Positions 28,927 to 38,282 of a stretch of 64,000 nucleotides of DNA are shown here, one piece after another. Source of the stretch: Geminicoccus sp. GTDB taxonomy: Bacteria; Pseudomonadota; Alphaproteobacteria; UBA7985. Position numbers and translations under genes: made by a program. The stretch lies in NCBI GenBank assembly GCA_002708995.1, contig PAPT01000035.1, positions 26,574 through 90,573 on the forward strand, read 5' to 3'. Position 1 is the first letter of the stretch, and each line of letters starts with the position of its first letter. Below the pieces are notes generated by a model that worked only from the letters and a program-made list of their open reading frames with translations, made no database searches and had not been told where the DNA came from.

Positions 28927-30822
28927 TCAGGCCCCTTCTTTCTTCGCCTTCTTTTCCTGCTTGGCGGCGCGCTCGGCGGCTTTTGCCTCTGCGCGGGCTG
29001 CTGCGGCTTCCTGCTTCTCCTGCGTCTTGGTCTTGGTCATCCGACCAATGATGAACTGCTGGCCCATGGAGATGATGTTGTTCACCGTCCAGTATATCAC
29101 CAGACCTACCGGGAACCCGGCGAGGACGAAGGTGAAGATGATCGGCATCAGCAGGAAGATACGCGCCTGCATCGGGTCCGACGGTGCGGGCGACATGCGC
29201 TGCAGCGCCAGCATCGACAGGCCGTAGATGATCGGCCAAATCCCGATGTTGAGGATGGCGATCAGCGGCAGAACCTCAGGGTTCCACGGGATCAGCCCGA
29301 ACAGCTCGAGCAGCCCCGTGGGGTCTTTGGCCGACAGATCCGAGACCCAGCCAGGGAAGGGCGCGTGCCGCGCTTCCACCGTCACCAGCATCACCCGATA
29401 GAGCGAAATGAACACCGGTAACTGTAACAGCATGGGCAGACAGCCCCCGAGCGGGTTCACGCCCTCCTCCCGATACAGGCCCATCATCGCCTGGCTCAGC
29501 GCCTGACGGTCGTCAGCGTGCTTTTCCTGCAGTTCCTTCATCTTCGGCTGCAGGGTGCGCATCTTCGCCATCGAGCGGTAGGCGCGCAGCTGCAGGGGGA
29601 ACAGGATGGTCTTGATGATCAGGGTGAGGATAATGATCGCCGCACCAAAGGCGTAAGTGCCCAGCGACGGCTTCAACTTGTCCGTGGTCCAGGCCAGCGC
29701 GATGTAGAGCGGCTTGGTCAGCGGGTAGATGAACCAGAAGTTCACACCCCGGTCGAACTTGGGGATCGAGAAATCCTTGGCGTAGCGGTCGAGCAGATCG
29801 ACTTCCTTGGCGCCGACAAACAGCAGGGTGGAGACCTCAACCGACTGACCCGGCTGAACCGGAACACCGCTCTCGTAGATGTACTGCGAGGAACCCGCCT
29901 GCCGCTGTCCCAAACCAGCCTTCTGCAGACCGTAGCCCGCGCGGATTTCGTCGCTCTGGCTCGGGATCAGCGCCACCATCCAGTATTTGTCGGTAAAGCC
30001 GACCCAGCCGCCGGTGCTGACGATCCCGCCGGTCTCGCCGGAGGTCGGGTTCAGCCGCTCTTCGGGGTTGGTCGAAGGCTTGGCGATCTTGCCGTACTTG
30101 TGTTCGCGCAGTTTGCGCTCGAGCACTGAGATATAGCCGGTGGTGGTGTAGCGATCGTCGATCACCTCGTCGTAGCGGTTGACGGTGCCGATCGGTGCAA
30201 GGGTCACGCCCTGCGTGCCATTGTGATCAAGCCGGTCGGTGAGCCGGAACAGGTAGTCGTCGACCACCTCGATCCGCCGCTCGACACGAATGCCGGCGGC
30301 CGTGGTGGTTTCGAGGGTCAGCGGCGTGTCGGGCGTCAGTTCGTTGCCCGCGACCATGGTCCACTGCGCCTTGGGGTCGATCAGGGCGCCACCGACCGAC
30401 GTCATCCAGTTGTGGGCGACGTTGTAGCCACCTCGGCTGTTCTGCGGGTGCAGCAGGTCGACGAAGGGCGAGGTCGGGTCCACGGACTGGCGGTAGCCGG
30501 TCAGAGTCAGGTCATCGAAAACTGCGCCGGTCAGGTTCAGCGATCCGGTCAGCACGCCAGTGTCGATGGTGATGCGCTCGTTACCGTCCAGCGCCGCGCC
30601 GCGCGTGACGATGGCCGAAACCGACTCCCCATCTGTTCCGGTGACGGTCAGCCCGCCCGCGCTACCTTCACCGCTCTTATCGCCCGCCTGCGCCGGTGTC
30701 ACCTGTGGCTCAGGCTCCGGTCCCAGCGACGGAAAGATTTGCGGCAGGAAGGTCTGCACTGCAAAGACTAGCAGCAGCGAAACGCCGATGGCCAGGAACA
30801 TATTGCGCATGTCTTCATTCAT
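28927..30822 (-). CDS. yidC: Membrane protein insertase YidC
   Basis: A 631-residue inner-membrane insertase. The first transmembrane segment (MFLAIGVSLLLVFAVQTFLP) is followed by a Ser/Gly/Glu-rich linker and a large periplasmic beta domain. The conserved five-helix insertase core starts near residue 360 (FWFIYPLTKPLYIALAW, FPLQLRAYRSMAKMRTLQPK, QLPVFISLYRVML). The basic C-terminal tail (AAERAAKQEKKAKKEGA) is typical of ribosome-contacting YidC. It is preceded by yidD and followed by engB. Confidence 0.97.
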   Translation of the reverse strand: MNEDMRNMFLAIGVSLLLVFAVQTFLPQIFPSLGPEPEPQVTPAQAGDKSGEGSAGGLTVTGTDGESVSAIVTRGAALDGNERITIDTGVLTGSLNLTGAVFDDLTLTGYRQSVDPTSPFVDLLHPQNSRGGYNVAHNWMTSVGGALIDPKAQWTMVAGNELTPDTPLTLETTTAAGIRVERRIEVVDDYLFRLTDRLDHNGTQGVTLAPIGTVNRYDEVIDDRYTTTGYISVLERKLREHKYGKIAKPSTNPEERLNPTSGETGGIVSTGGWVGFTDKYWMVALIPSQSDEIRAGYGLQKAGLGQRQAGSSQYIYESGVPVQPGQSVEVSTLLFVGAKEVDLLDRYAKDFSIPKFDRGVNFWFIYPLTKPLYIALAWTTDKLKPSLGTYAFGAAIIILTLIIKTILFPLQLRAYRSMAKMRTLQPKMKELQEKHADDRQALSQAMMGLYREEGVNPLGGCLPMLLQLPVFISLYRVMLVTVEARHAPFPGWVSDLSAKDPTGLLELFGLIPWNPEVLPLIAILNIGIWPIIYGLSMLALQRMSPAPSDPMQARIFLLMPIIFTFVLAGFPVGLVIYWTVNNIISMGQQFIIGRMTKTKTQEKQEAAAARAEAKAAERAAKQEKKAKKEGA

Positions 30823-30846
30823 AATCGGTGCCCTGTGACGCGGGGG

Positions 30847-31245
30847 TTAAGAGGTTGGGGTCGGGTTCTGGTTCGTCGTGTCAGCGGCCATGGGGCTGCA
30901 GCAGTCGGGTGGACTGCAGGCGTCCGCACAGCAGTCGGTGGCGGCCGCCTTGCGAGATATCGTCTTCCCTGTATCTGGGACCGGGTCGTACCCCTGACCA
31001 CCCCAGGGGTGACAGCGGCCGATCCGCCGTGCCGCCAGCCAGCTCCCACGAAGGGGTCCGTGCCGCTGCAGGGCCTCGAGCGCGTAAACGCTGCACGACG
31101 GCTCATAGCGACAGGATGGCGGCAGCCACGGCGAAATCAGCAGGCGGTAGCCGACGACCGGAAGCGCGACGAGGCGACTGCCCCAGCTCATTGCCAGCCA
31201 CGTAGTCAGCCAACCCGAGCGCGGCTTGGGGTGCGGCGCGCTCAT
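30847..31245 (-). CDS. yidD: Membrane protein insertion factor YidD with Cys-rich tail
   Basis: A 132-residue member of the YidD family that aids YidC-dependent insertion. The core [20 protein letters not shown] and [33 protein letters not shown] are canonical and include the family's conserved cysteines. After the usual end the protein continues about 40 residues with a cysteine cluster ([13 protein letters not shown]), which is unusual. It overlaps rnpA by 4 bases. Confidence 0.92.
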   Translation of the reverse strand: MSAPHPKPRSGWLTTWLAMSWGSRLVALPVVGYRLLISPWLPPSCRYEPSCSVYALEALQRHGPLRGSWLAARRIGRCHPWGGQGYDPVPDTGKTISRKAAATDCCADACSPPDCCSPMAADTTNQNPTPTS

Positions 31246-31610
31246 GGCTTCGGGGCCCCGGTGGTGGCTTCGGGTTCTTTGGTTCCGGTCAGGGCGCGGA
31301 GGGCGCGTTCGCCGTCGCGGCGCAGCTTGCCGAAGGGCGCGATCACCGCGCCGCTTTTGGCGATCCAGACATAATCGTGCCCGGGGTGACCGTGGTCGGG
31401 CAGCAGCTCAGCCGACAGCGCCCGCAACCGGCGCTTGGCCCGGCTGCGCTGTGCTGCATTCCCGACTTTCTTGCTTGCCGTAAAGCCGACGCGTATGGCG
31501 GCGTCGGAATCTTCGCGGTCACGCTGTTGAACCAGCATCACCGCACCGACCCATTTCTGGGCACGAGCAGCGGCGAGGAAGTCCTTGCGGGTCTTCAGGC
31601 TCGCCTTCAT
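31242..31610 (-). CDS. rnpA: Ribonuclease P protein component
   Basis: 122 residues. The signature [26 protein letters not shown] is the RNase P protein RNR motif, which binds the tRNA precursor leader with the RNA subunit. It follows rpmH by 24 bases and overlaps yidD, the usual rpmH-rnpA-yidD order. Confidence 0.95.
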   Translation of the reverse strand: MKASLKTRKDFLAAARAQKWVGAVMLVQQRDREDSDAAIRVGFTASKKVGNAAQRSRAKRRLRALSAELLPDHGHPGHDYVWIAKSGAVIAPFGKLRRDGERALRALTGTKEPEATTGAPKP

Positions 31611-31634
31611 CGCTCCCTGTCCCGATAGTGCGGA

Positions 31635-31769
31635 TCAGGCAGACAGCTTGCTGCGACCCTTAGACCGCCGCGCGCGAAGAATGTTGCGACCGCCAACGGT
31701 GGCCTTGCGAGAGCGGAAACCATGACGGCGCTTCCGGACAATCCGGGAGGGCTGATATGGACGTTTCAT
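31635..31769 (-). CDS. rpmH: 50S ribosomal protein L34
   Basis: A 44-residue protein found by translating the minus strand: [20 protein letters not shown] opens it and KLSA closes it, and [17 protein letters not shown] lies in the middle. Length and Arg/Lys content are canonical for L34. It is first in the rpmH-rnpA-yidD-yidC-engB-argB cluster, whose promoter must lie in the following gap. Confidence 0.97.
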   Translation of the reverse strand: MKRPYQPSRIVRKRRHGFRSRKATVGGRNILRARRSKGRSKLSA

Positions 31770-32119
31770 CGGCTTTATCCTTTATCATGCGCTGCCGTCA
31801 CATGTCTGAGCCCGGGGCCTCATCCATAGTCTCGTGCGAGATGACGATGAAGTGTCGGGCAAAGGCGGGACCGGCGCAGAAGCCAAATATAAATAGGACG
31901 CCGTACGGAAACCACCAGAGCGGTCCGCAGGCAGACAGCGGTGAATAGCCTTGTGGCCTCTGGTTGGTCAACGGCTGACCTGAGTCTGCATTGCTGGTCA
32001 CACAATCCATCAAACGGCCGTGTAGAGGGCGCTGCAGGGCCTTTCGTGGGTTGTTTAACCGCGCCAGAGACCTCAGGTTCTCGCTCATCTGCCCGACCAA
32101 AGCCAACCGGAGCCCCACG
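31770..32119. other. Gap between rpmH and the TVP38 gene
   Basis: A 350-bp divergent intergenic region, presumably holding the rpmH cluster promoter and that of the TVP38 gene. Open frames in it run on into the TVP38 coding region on the opposite strand and show no family signature. No RNA gene or strong hairpin was recognised. There is no dnaA gene or DnaA-box cluster here, so the rpmH region is not the origin in this genome. Confidence 0.5.
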
Positions 32120-32911
32120 ATGTCAACCGATCCCCAGCCTTCTTCAGCCCCCGCCAGCCCGGCTTCGCGCCCCGGTGGGCGCTGGTCCGGGCGCCGCATG
32201 CTGCTTCCCGGCGCGCTGGCCGTGGCCATGGTGGCGCTTGGCGTTGCGTGGGTCGCGGGGCTGGGCGATGTGCTGACGCTTGAGCGGCTGGCCGGCGCCC
32301 GTGATGAAGTCGCGGTGTGGATCCGCAGCAATGCAATTCTGTTTCTTGTCGCCTGGATTGCGATTTATGCGACCGCAACAGCCACCCTGTTTCCGGTTGC
32401 GTCGTTCCTGACGATTCTCGGGGGTATTTTCGGCGGGGCTGCCTTCGGCGTGCTTGGCGGTACGCTCTACGCCGGTACCGCGACCCTGCTGGGGGCAACG
32501 CTGGGTGCCTCGATCCTGTTCACGGCGGTCAAAACCCTGAGCCTCGAGCAGTTACGCCGCCGGGTTGCGCCCTTCCTCGACCGGTTTTCGGCGGGCATCG
32601 AAGAGGACGCCTTTTTCTACTTGCTCAGCCTGCGGCTGATCCCGTTCTTCCCGTTCTTCGCGGTCAACATCGCCCCGGCGATGCTGAAAATCTCGCTGAC
32701 GACCTATGCGCTGGCAACGCTGCTGGGGATCGCACCAGCGGTCTACGTCTACACATCACTGGGGGCCGGGGTCGCCGACCTGAGCGAGCTGACGGTCGCA
32801 ACCTGGAACCTGTGGGGGCCGTTGCTGGCGCTGGCAGTGCTGTCGCTGGTTCCCATCGTCTGGAAGCGCCTGTTCCTCCGCGGCCGCCGCGCCCCTGGCA
32901 CCGATCAGTAA
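32120..32911 (+). CDS. TVP38/TMEM64-family membrane protein
   Basis: About 263 residues. The ATG at 32120 follows a GGAG. It has a Pro/Ser-rich N-terminus, one hydrophobic segment, then the SNARE-associated/DedA-like core: FPVASFLTILGGIFGGAAFG, GTLYAGTATLLGATLGAS and the re-entrant motif LRLIPFFPFFAVNIAPAMLKI. Members are inner-membrane proteins of unclear transport function. The next gene, 23 bases on, encodes a flavin disulfide-reductase-like protein; the pairing recurs in bacteria and suggests a shared redox or lipid-related role. Confidence 0.85.
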   Translation: MSTDPQPSSAPASPASRPGGRWSGRRMLLPGALAVAMVALGVAWVAGLGDVLTLERLAGARDEVAVWIRSNAILFLVAWIAIYATATATLFPVASFLTILGGIFGGAAFGVLGGTLYAGTATLLGATLGASILFTAVKTLSLEQLRRRVAPFLDRFSAGIEEDAFFYLLSLRLIPFFPFFAVNIAPAMLKISLTTYALATLLGIAPAVYVYTSLGAGVADLSELTVATWNLWGPLLALAVLSLVPIVWKRLFLRGRRAPGTDQ

Positions 32912-32934
32912 GCCCGAAAGGAATGGTCCAAGCC

Positions 32935-34395
32935 ATGGAAGACATCCGCGCAGACGTCTGTGTCATCGGCGCCGGGTCGGGAGGGCTCAACGTGGCTTCC
33001 GGCGCGGCCCAGCTGGGTGCGAAAACCGTGCTGATCGAGCGCGAAGCCATGGGGGGCGACTGCCTCAACGTCGGCTGCGTTCCGTCCAAAGCCCTGCTGC
33101 ACGTCGCCCATACGGCGAGCCTGATCCGCCGCGCCGGGCCGCTGGGGATTTCTGTCTCCGAGCCCGAGGTTGACTACGCCGGTGCTATGGCACACGTCCG
33201 GCGGGCCATCGAGCGGATTGAGCCCCACGACAGCCAGGAGCGCTTCGAGGGCCTTGGTGTGCGGGTCATCCGCGACACCGGTCGGTTCATCGACGCGCGC
33301 AGGGTGCAGGCCGGCGACGCTCGCATCCGGGCCAAATACTTCGTGATAGCAACGGGATCGGCTCCCACCGTCCCCGCCATTCCCGGCCTCGACACCGTGC
33401 CGTTCCTGACCAACGAAACCCTGTTTTCCCGGACCGAGGCCCCGGGCCACCTCGCCATCATCGGCGCCGGGCCGATCGGCGTGGAAATGGCGCAAGCGCA
33501 CCAGCGTCTGGGCTGTCAGGTCACCCTGATCGAAGGGCGGCCGCGCATTCTGCCGCGCTATGATGCCGAGCTGTCAGCCCTGCTCGCTGAGCAGCTGCAG
33601 GCCGATGGTGTCACGCTTCGCCTTGGGACGACGGTTGCAGCCGTCAGCGGCAAGGCTGGCGATATCCGCATCGAGCCGCACAGCAGCGACGGCACGGCAC
33701 CGGGCCCGGCACAGGAACCGGTACAGGCCACCCACCTGCTGTTCGCCACCGGGCGTCATCCCGTGACCAATGGGCTGGGGCTGGACGCCGCCGGTATCAG
33801 GCACAGCGAGGCCGGGATCACCGTGGGGCCAAACCTGCGCACCAACCGCCGCCACGTCTTTGCCATGGGCGATGTGATTGGCGGTGAGGGCTTTACCCAC
33901 CTTGCCGGGCACCATGCCTCGGTAATCGTCCGCGAAATGCTGTTCCGCCTGCCGTCGCGGGTTGCCACCAGCGCGGTGCCGCGGGTGACTTACACCGCGC
34001 CGGAACTTGCCCAGATCGGCCTGACCGAAGCCGAAGCCAGCGCCGCCGGGCTGGCACCCCGCACCGAAACCCTGCGCGTGGATGGCAACGACCGCTTCGT
34101 CGCCGAAAACATCGCCAGCGGTCCCGAGGCCGGGCTGACCAAGCTGGTTTTCGACGGCCGCCGCGGCAAGCTGATCGGGGCGGCTATCCTCGCACCCGGC
34201 GCTGGTGATCTGATCGGGCCGCTGGGCCACGTGATCGAGGGCCGGCTGAAGCTCTCCGCGATCGCCAGCCAGATGCTGCCCTACCCCACCCACGCGGAAA
34301 TTCCCAAGCGCGCGGCGGGGATGCACCTCGCCACGGCCCTGTTCGCCCCCCGAACCCGGCGACTGATATCGTGGCTGCTCAAATTGCCGGGATAG
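32935..34395 (+). CDS. FAD-dependent pyridine nucleotide-disulfide oxidoreductase (MerA/Lpd-like)
   Basis: About 486 residues from ATG 32935 (ATG 32923 also possible, with GAAAGGA upstream of both). The FAD-binding loop is DVCVIGAGSGGLNVA, the redox-active disulfide is GGDCLNVGCVPSKALL, the NAD(P)-binding loop AIIGAGPIGVEMAQA, and the second FAD motif VFAMGDVIGGEGFTH. In the C-terminal interface domain the catalytic His-Pro segment of glutathione reductase-type enzymes appears as LPYPTHAEIPKR: the base His before Pro is missing while the Glu is kept. So it is probably not dihydrolipoyl dehydrogenase or mercuric reductase. It pairs with the TVP38 gene. Confidence 0.85.
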   Translation: MEDIRADVCVIGAGSGGLNVASGAAQLGAKTVLIEREAMGGDCLNVGCVPSKALLHVAHTASLIRRAGPLGISVSEPEVDYAGAMAHVRRAIERIEPHDSQERFEGLGVRVIRDTGRFIDARRVQAGDARIRAKYFVIATGSAPTVPAIPGLDTVPFLTNETLFSRTEAPGHLAIIGAGPIGVEMAQAHQRLGCQVTLIEGRPRILPRYDAELSALLAEQLQADGVTLRLGTTVAAVSGKAGDIRIEPHSSDGTAPGPAQEPVQATHLLFATGRHPVTNGLGLDAAGIRHSEAGITVGPNLRTNRRHVFAMGDVIGGEGFTHLAGHHASVIVREMLFRLPSRVATSAVPRVTYTAPELAQIGLTEAEASAAGLAPRTETLRVDGNDRFVAENIASGPEAGLTKLVFDGRRGKLIGAAILAPGAGDLIGPLGHVIEGRLKLSAIASQMLPYPTHAEIPKRAAGMHLATALFAPRTRRLISWLLKLPG

Positions 34396-34409
34396 TTTAA
34401 ACTCCCCGG

Positions 34410-35924
34410 ATGAGCACAACCGAAGACCCTCAGGAGCGCAACAGCGACCGGGACAGCGGAGCGGCAACCAGCCCCCGCCGGACCACGCCGTCGCGCGTGC
34501 TGACGGGTCTGTCAGCGCGGGCGCTGGCGCTGGCCGTGCTCTTTGTACTGCTGGCCGAAGCCGTGCTGTTCGTGCCTTCGGCCGGGCGGTGGCTGGAGCA
34601 GGAGCTCAACGACCGGCTCTCCAACGGGCACCTCGCCGTCCGAACCCTTGAGGAACTGCCGTCGGCCATGCCCAACGACCGACTGACCACCGAATTGCTC
34701 GACCACGTCGATGCCGGTCTGGTCGCCTTCCGCTCACCAGACCGGCCCAAGCTGGTGCTGTTCCGCGAGCCAGGGTTGCAGGTCGAGCGGAGTATCGACC
34801 TGCGCGAAACCGGGCTGCTGGGGCTGTCGTTGCATGCGTTCCAGATCATGATCGGCCACCAGCCCGGCGCCATGCTGCGGGTTGTCGGCCTGAGCCCGGC
34901 TGACCCGAATGCCGAAATCGAACTGGTGCTCGACCAGGCCCGGATATATCTCGAACTGCGGTCCTACACCGCGCGGGTGGCGGCGCTGTCGCTGTTCATC
35001 TCACTGGCGACCGGCCTGCTGCTCTACCTCGCGCTGGGCTGGCTGATCGTGCGGCCGGTGCTGCGGCTGACCCGGGCCATGCGCGCATTCGCCGACGACC
35101 CTGAGATCGAGCAGACAGCGCGGCGCGAGTCCGGCCGCTCGGACGAAATCGGCGACGCCTTCAACCAGATGCAGGCCATGCAGGAAACGGTTCGGGCCGC
35201 CCTGACCCAAAACCGGCGGTTGGCGTCCTTGGGCACGGGGGTAGCCAAAATCTCGCACGACCTGCGCAACCTGCTGACCACCTCGCTGCTGATCACCGAC
35301 CGCATGAGTGCTTCGAAAGACGAGGGCGTTGCCAAAGCTGCGCCCCGCTTGGCTGAATCGATCGAACGCGCCGCCACCCTGACCCACACCATCGTCCGGC
35401 ACGTGCGCGACGGCATGCCGGCGCTGGCCGTCGAGACCGTGGTACTGAAGCTGTTTTTTGGGGGCGTGATCGACCGTATCCGACAGCGCTGGGGACCACA
35501 GCGCAAGGTCGTGTCACTGGTCGAGGATTTTGACCTTTCCAGCCTCGCCTTTGATCCCCTGCAGATCGAGCGGGTTCTGATCAACCTGCTCGACAACAGC
35601 TTTGAGGCCGGCGCCGACAAGGTCGACCTGCGCGCCGAAGCACGCGAAGGCGGACTGACGATCCGGGTGCAGGATGACGGCGCTGGCGTGCCTGATGCAG
35701 CCGTTCCGCACCTGTTCGACGCCTTCAAGGGCTCGACCAAACGCAGCGGTACCGGGCTGGGCCTGCACAACGCTGCCGAGATCATTCAGGCCCACGGCGG
35801 CAGCATCGAGCTGCTTCACACCGGGCAGGACGGGACCGAGCTAACGACCTTTGAAATCCGCCTGCCCGAAGTCAGACGCGGACGCGGCGGCAGCGGCAAC
35901 AGCGGGCAGCCCGGCGAGGCGTAG
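34410..35924 (+). CDS. Orphan sensor histidine kinase
   Basis: A 504-residue inner-membrane kinase. A transmembrane segment at ~35-55 and another at ~190-212 bracket a ~135-residue periplasmic sensor domain with no recognised fold. A HAMP domain follows (RPVLRLTRAMRAFADDPE). The H-box is KISHDLRNLLTTSLL, unusual for Asp after the His, with N-box LLDNSFEAGADKV, G1 DDGAGVPD and G2 SGTGLGLHNA. No response regulator is adjacent: the TVP38/FAD pair is upstream and gpt is convergent. The target is unknown. Confidence 0.88.
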   Translation: MSTTEDPQERNSDRDSGAATSPRRTTPSRVLTGLSARALALAVLFVLLAEAVLFVPSAGRWLEQELNDRLSNGHLAVRTLEELPSAMPNDRLTTELLDHVDAGLVAFRSPDRPKLVLFREPGLQVERSIDLRETGLLGLSLHAFQIMIGHQPGAMLRVVGLSPADPNAEIELVLDQARIYLELRSYTARVAALSLFISLATGLLLYLALGWLIVRPVLRLTRAMRAFADDPEIEQTARRESGRSDEIGDAFNQMQAMQETVRAALTQNRRLASLGTGVAKISHDLRNLLTTSLLITDRMSASKDEGVAKAAPRLAESIERAATLTHTIVRHVRDGMPALAVETVVLKLFFGGVIDRIRQRWGPQRKVVSLVEDFDLSSLAFDPLQIERVLINLLDNSFEAGADKVDLRAEAREGGLTIRVQDDGAGVPDAAVPHLFDAFKGSTKRSGTGLGLHNAAEIIQAHGGSIELLHTGQDGTELTTFEIRLPEVRRGRGGSGNSGQPGEA

Positions 35925-35933
35925 TGGCCCGGC

Positions 35934-36410
35934 CTAGCGCGACTTGATCAGCGGCTGGTTGGCGTGCGGCGCCAGATCCCAAGGGAAGTAAATCCACGTA
36001 TCCTGGCTGACTTCGGTTACGAAGGTGTCGACCAGCGGCCGCCCTTCGGGCTTGGCGTAGACCGTAGCGAAGTGCGCAGCGGGCATCATGTCCCGGATCG
36101 CGCGGGCGGTTTTGCCGGTGTCGACGAGGTCGTCGACGATCAGCCAGCCGTCGCCGTCGCCGACATCGAGGGTTGACTTGAGAATCTGGAGCTGGCCCTG
36201 CGCCTGCTCGTCGTAGGACGCGACGGAAATGGTATCGACCACGCGAATTTCCAGCTCCCGTGCGATGATCGCGGCGGGGACCATGCCGCCACGGGTCACG
36301 GCAATTATGCCGGAAAAGGCGAGTTCGTTGTGCATATCGAGCAGGCGCCACGACAGCGCCCGGGTGTCCCGGTGCATTTCATCCCAAGAAACATAGAAGC
36401 TGCGATCCAT
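35934..36410 (-). CDS. gpt: Xanthine-guanine phosphoribosyltransferase
   Basis: A 158-residue purine salvage enzyme that converts xanthine or guanine to the nucleotide using [23 protein letters not shown] and the PRPP loop [17 protein letters not shown] are Gpt signatures, and the size is that of E. coli Gpt. I start at ATG 36410 ([15 protein letters not shown]), which aligns with the family; the frame is open 21 codons upstream. Confidence 0.92.
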   Translation of the reverse strand: MDRSFYVSWDEMHRDTRALSWRLLDMHNELAFSGIIAVTRGGMVPAAIIARELEIRVVDTISVASYDEQAQGQLQILKSTLDVGDGDGWLIVDDLVDTGKTARAIRDMMPAAHFATVYAKPEGRPLVDTFVTEVSQDTWIYFPWDLAPHANQPLIKSR

Positions 36411-36510
36411 GTGGTAAGTCTCCGGCTGCAGGTTGGACCACAAGCTTATGCGACAATTACCCGAAGGCTTCAATGTGTAAGCCGTGCCTGTCGGCTATGC
36501 CGAGGCCGGG

Positions 36511-36975
36511 TCAGGCCATGAGCTGCACACCCGTGATCTGCCAGCGTCCGTCGTAGATGCGCAGGAAGTAGATCACCTTGAGCTCGCGCCCTTCTTCGTC
36601 TTCGACAACTAGGATCTGAGCCGCCTGCTCGCCCTGGACCTGACCTTCGACAAAGGTCCAGCCGCTGTTGCTGTAAATGACGTTGTAGCCGCGCTCGACC
36701 ATGGACATGAAGGTGTCGGCGTCACCGAAGGCGCCCTTGATCCCCGGCGCGGCGTGGAAGAAGGCGCTAGCCCCGTCCCGGTTCCGGAAGGCGATCAGCT
36801 GGCTTTCGATCACGGCTTGCACTTCCTCGATCGGGCTGAGTACGGGCGCAGGCGCTTCGCCGCTGCCCGCTGCCAGCACTCGACCCGCCATCAGGGCGAG
36901 GACGAGGCCCAGCGCGAGGGCGATCATTCGACCCGGAGAAGAACCGGCCGGGGCGGCCCCGAACAAAGTCATCAT
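36511..36975 (-). CDS. Exported DUF4864-like protein
   Basis: About 154 residues. The ATG pair at 36975/36972 follows a good AGGAG. An Ala/Leu signal peptide (MIALALGLVLALMAGRVLAA) ends near residue 35. The mature part, IEEVQAVIESQLIAFRNRDG, AFFHAAPGIKGAFGDADTFM and the ending YFLRIYDGRWQITGVQLM, fits the DUF4864 domain (a SnoaL-like fold of unknown function). It lies between gpt and tRNA-Arg. Confidence 0.8.
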   Translation of the reverse strand: MMTLFGAAPAGSSPGRMIALALGLVLALMAGRVLAAGSGEAPAPVLSPIEEVQAVIESQLIAFRNRDGASAFFHAAPGIKGAFGDADTFMSMVERGYNVIYSNSGWTFVEGQVQGEQAAQILVVEDEEGRELKVIYFLRIYDGRWQITGVQLMA

Positions 36976-37069
36976 CGAAGTCACTCCTTTGCATGGCTGG
37001 ATCGAACAAAGCGTTGTCAGAGGACCTTGCTCTCCGTCGCGGCTTTGCTTAGGGTCCAGCCATCGACGT

Positions 37070-37146
<77 letters not shown>

Positions 37147-37232
37147 TTGTCGATTGTCTAACACTCCCAGGATAAGCTAGATCGCTTTTGCGCAGGACCA
37201 GTCCTCTGGCGCGAATTGTCTCAGTCCATGGC

Positions 37233-37595
37233 TCATTCAGCCTTGGGGTCTTCGAGCGTTTTCAACCAGTCTTCCAACTGTTCCTCGGGCAAATCGGCGA
37301 TCTTTCCCGCCAGCGCGTGCGCGAAGCGTGTGTGGGTCGCGGACAGCCCGCGCGTGTTGAGCTTTACCACCGGGTGCGATGCGGTGGCGAGATCCGCCAG
37401 CGCGTCAGCCTCGTCCCAAATGATACCAAAGGTCTGGCAGATGGCGTGGAGCAGGCGGCGGGAAGGCTTGCCCCGCTGACCGTTTTCCAGTGCACTGAGA
37501 AAAGCTGCCGAAACCCCGAGTTTCTCCGCCATTTTCTTCTGCGTCCATCCGCGCTGCTCGCGCAGGGACACGAGTTTTTCGCCAAAGGGGGTCAC
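37233..37595 (-). CDS. XRE-family transcriptional regulator
   Basis: A 120-residue DNA-binding protein. The N-terminal Cro/C1 helix-turn-helix is FGEKLVSLREQRGWTQKKMA followed by EKLGVSAAFLSALENGQRG. The C-terminal half is helical and may dimerise. Its start overlaps the Smr gene stop by 4 bases, so the two are one operon; the same pair appears next to mltA in other alphaproteobacteria. Its targets are unknown. Confidence 0.88.
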   Translation of the reverse strand: MTPFGEKLVSLREQRGWTQKKMAEKLGVSAAFLSALENGQRGKPSRRLLHAICQTFGIIWDEADALADLATASHPVVKLNTRGLSATHTRFAHALAGKIADLPEEQLEDWLKTLEDPKAE

Positions 37596-38272
37596 GACGC
37601 CGCTTCCCGGCGTTTCTTCAGGTAAACATAGAAAGCGCCCTGACCGCCGTGACGCGGCTGGGCGTAGTCATACGCTAGAACTCTGATCCGGTTTTCCGGG
37701 GCGTTCAGCCACTGCGGCAGGGCTGAGCGCAGCACGCCTTCACTGCCATGGGCGTAGCCTTTGCCGGTAATGATCAGGACCGTGCGCCGCCCCATGCCCT
37801 GGCTGGCGTCGAGGAAGCGGCGCACCGCTGCCTGAGCAGCGTCGCGGGTCATGCCGTGCAGGTCAAGCGTGCCTTCTATGTCGAGCTTGCCCCGGCGCAG
37901 TCGCTCCCCACGCTTGCGGTCCAACCCGGCCAGCTGTCCAGGTTCCAGCGCTTTGGCGTCTTTGGCCCCGGTCAGGGGGCTGCGCGATGCCCAAGCGGCG
38001 GAAACCAGATCATCGGCGATGGATTTAACCACGGGCCGCGAGGCCGCCGCCTGCCGCTCTTCGGCGCGGTCGGGATCAGCCTTCGGCGTTGGGGGCAGGC
38101 CCCGGGACACATTCTCAACCCCGCGAAAGGTTTTGGCGCGAGACTGCTTCAGGGGGTCGACGGAGGCCTTTACTGCACCCCAGACCGCGCGTTCGTCCTC
38201 GCTGACCACAGGGGGACCGGATTTTCGGTCCTTGGTCGTCTTGGAGCGGTTCTGGCGCTGTTTGGCAGCCAC
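37592..38272 (-). CDS. Smr-domain protein
   Basis: A 226-residue protein. The first ~130 residues are low-complexity and charged. The C-terminal Smr domain carries LDLHGMTRDAAQAAVRRFL, TVLIITGKGYAHGSEGVLR and HGGQGAFYVYLKKRRE. Smr domains are nucleases acting on RNA or branched DNA. It overlaps the XRE gene and belongs to the Tim44-MltA-Smr neighbourhood. Confidence 0.9.
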   Translation of the reverse strand: MAAKQRQNRSKTTKDRKSGPPVVSEDERAVWGAVKASVDPLKQSRAKTFRGVENVSRGLPPTPKADPDRAEERQAAASRPVVKSIADDLVSAAWASRSPLTGAKDAKALEPGQLAGLDRKRGERLRRGKLDIEGTLDLHGMTRDAAQAAVRRFLDASQGMGRRTVLIITGKGYAHGSEGVLRSALPQWLNAPENRIRVLAYDYAQPRHGGQGAFYVYLKKRREAAS

Positions 38273-38282
38273 GGTTCCGGCC

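Noticed and set aside
31635..32119. Origin of replication beside rpmH as in gammaproteobacteria
   Set aside because: No dnaA or dnaN and no DnaA-box cluster here; the maf-hemE gap fits better.
31798..32331. 177-codon minus-strand frame upstream of rpmH with one hydrophobic stretch
   Set aside because: Most of it is antisense to the TVP38 gene; the hydrophobic run is short and no family is recognisable.
32317..32934. N-terminal extension of the flavoprotein frame through the TVP38 gene
   Set aside because: Those codons are out of frame within the TVP38 gene; FAD-binding similarity begins only after 32935.
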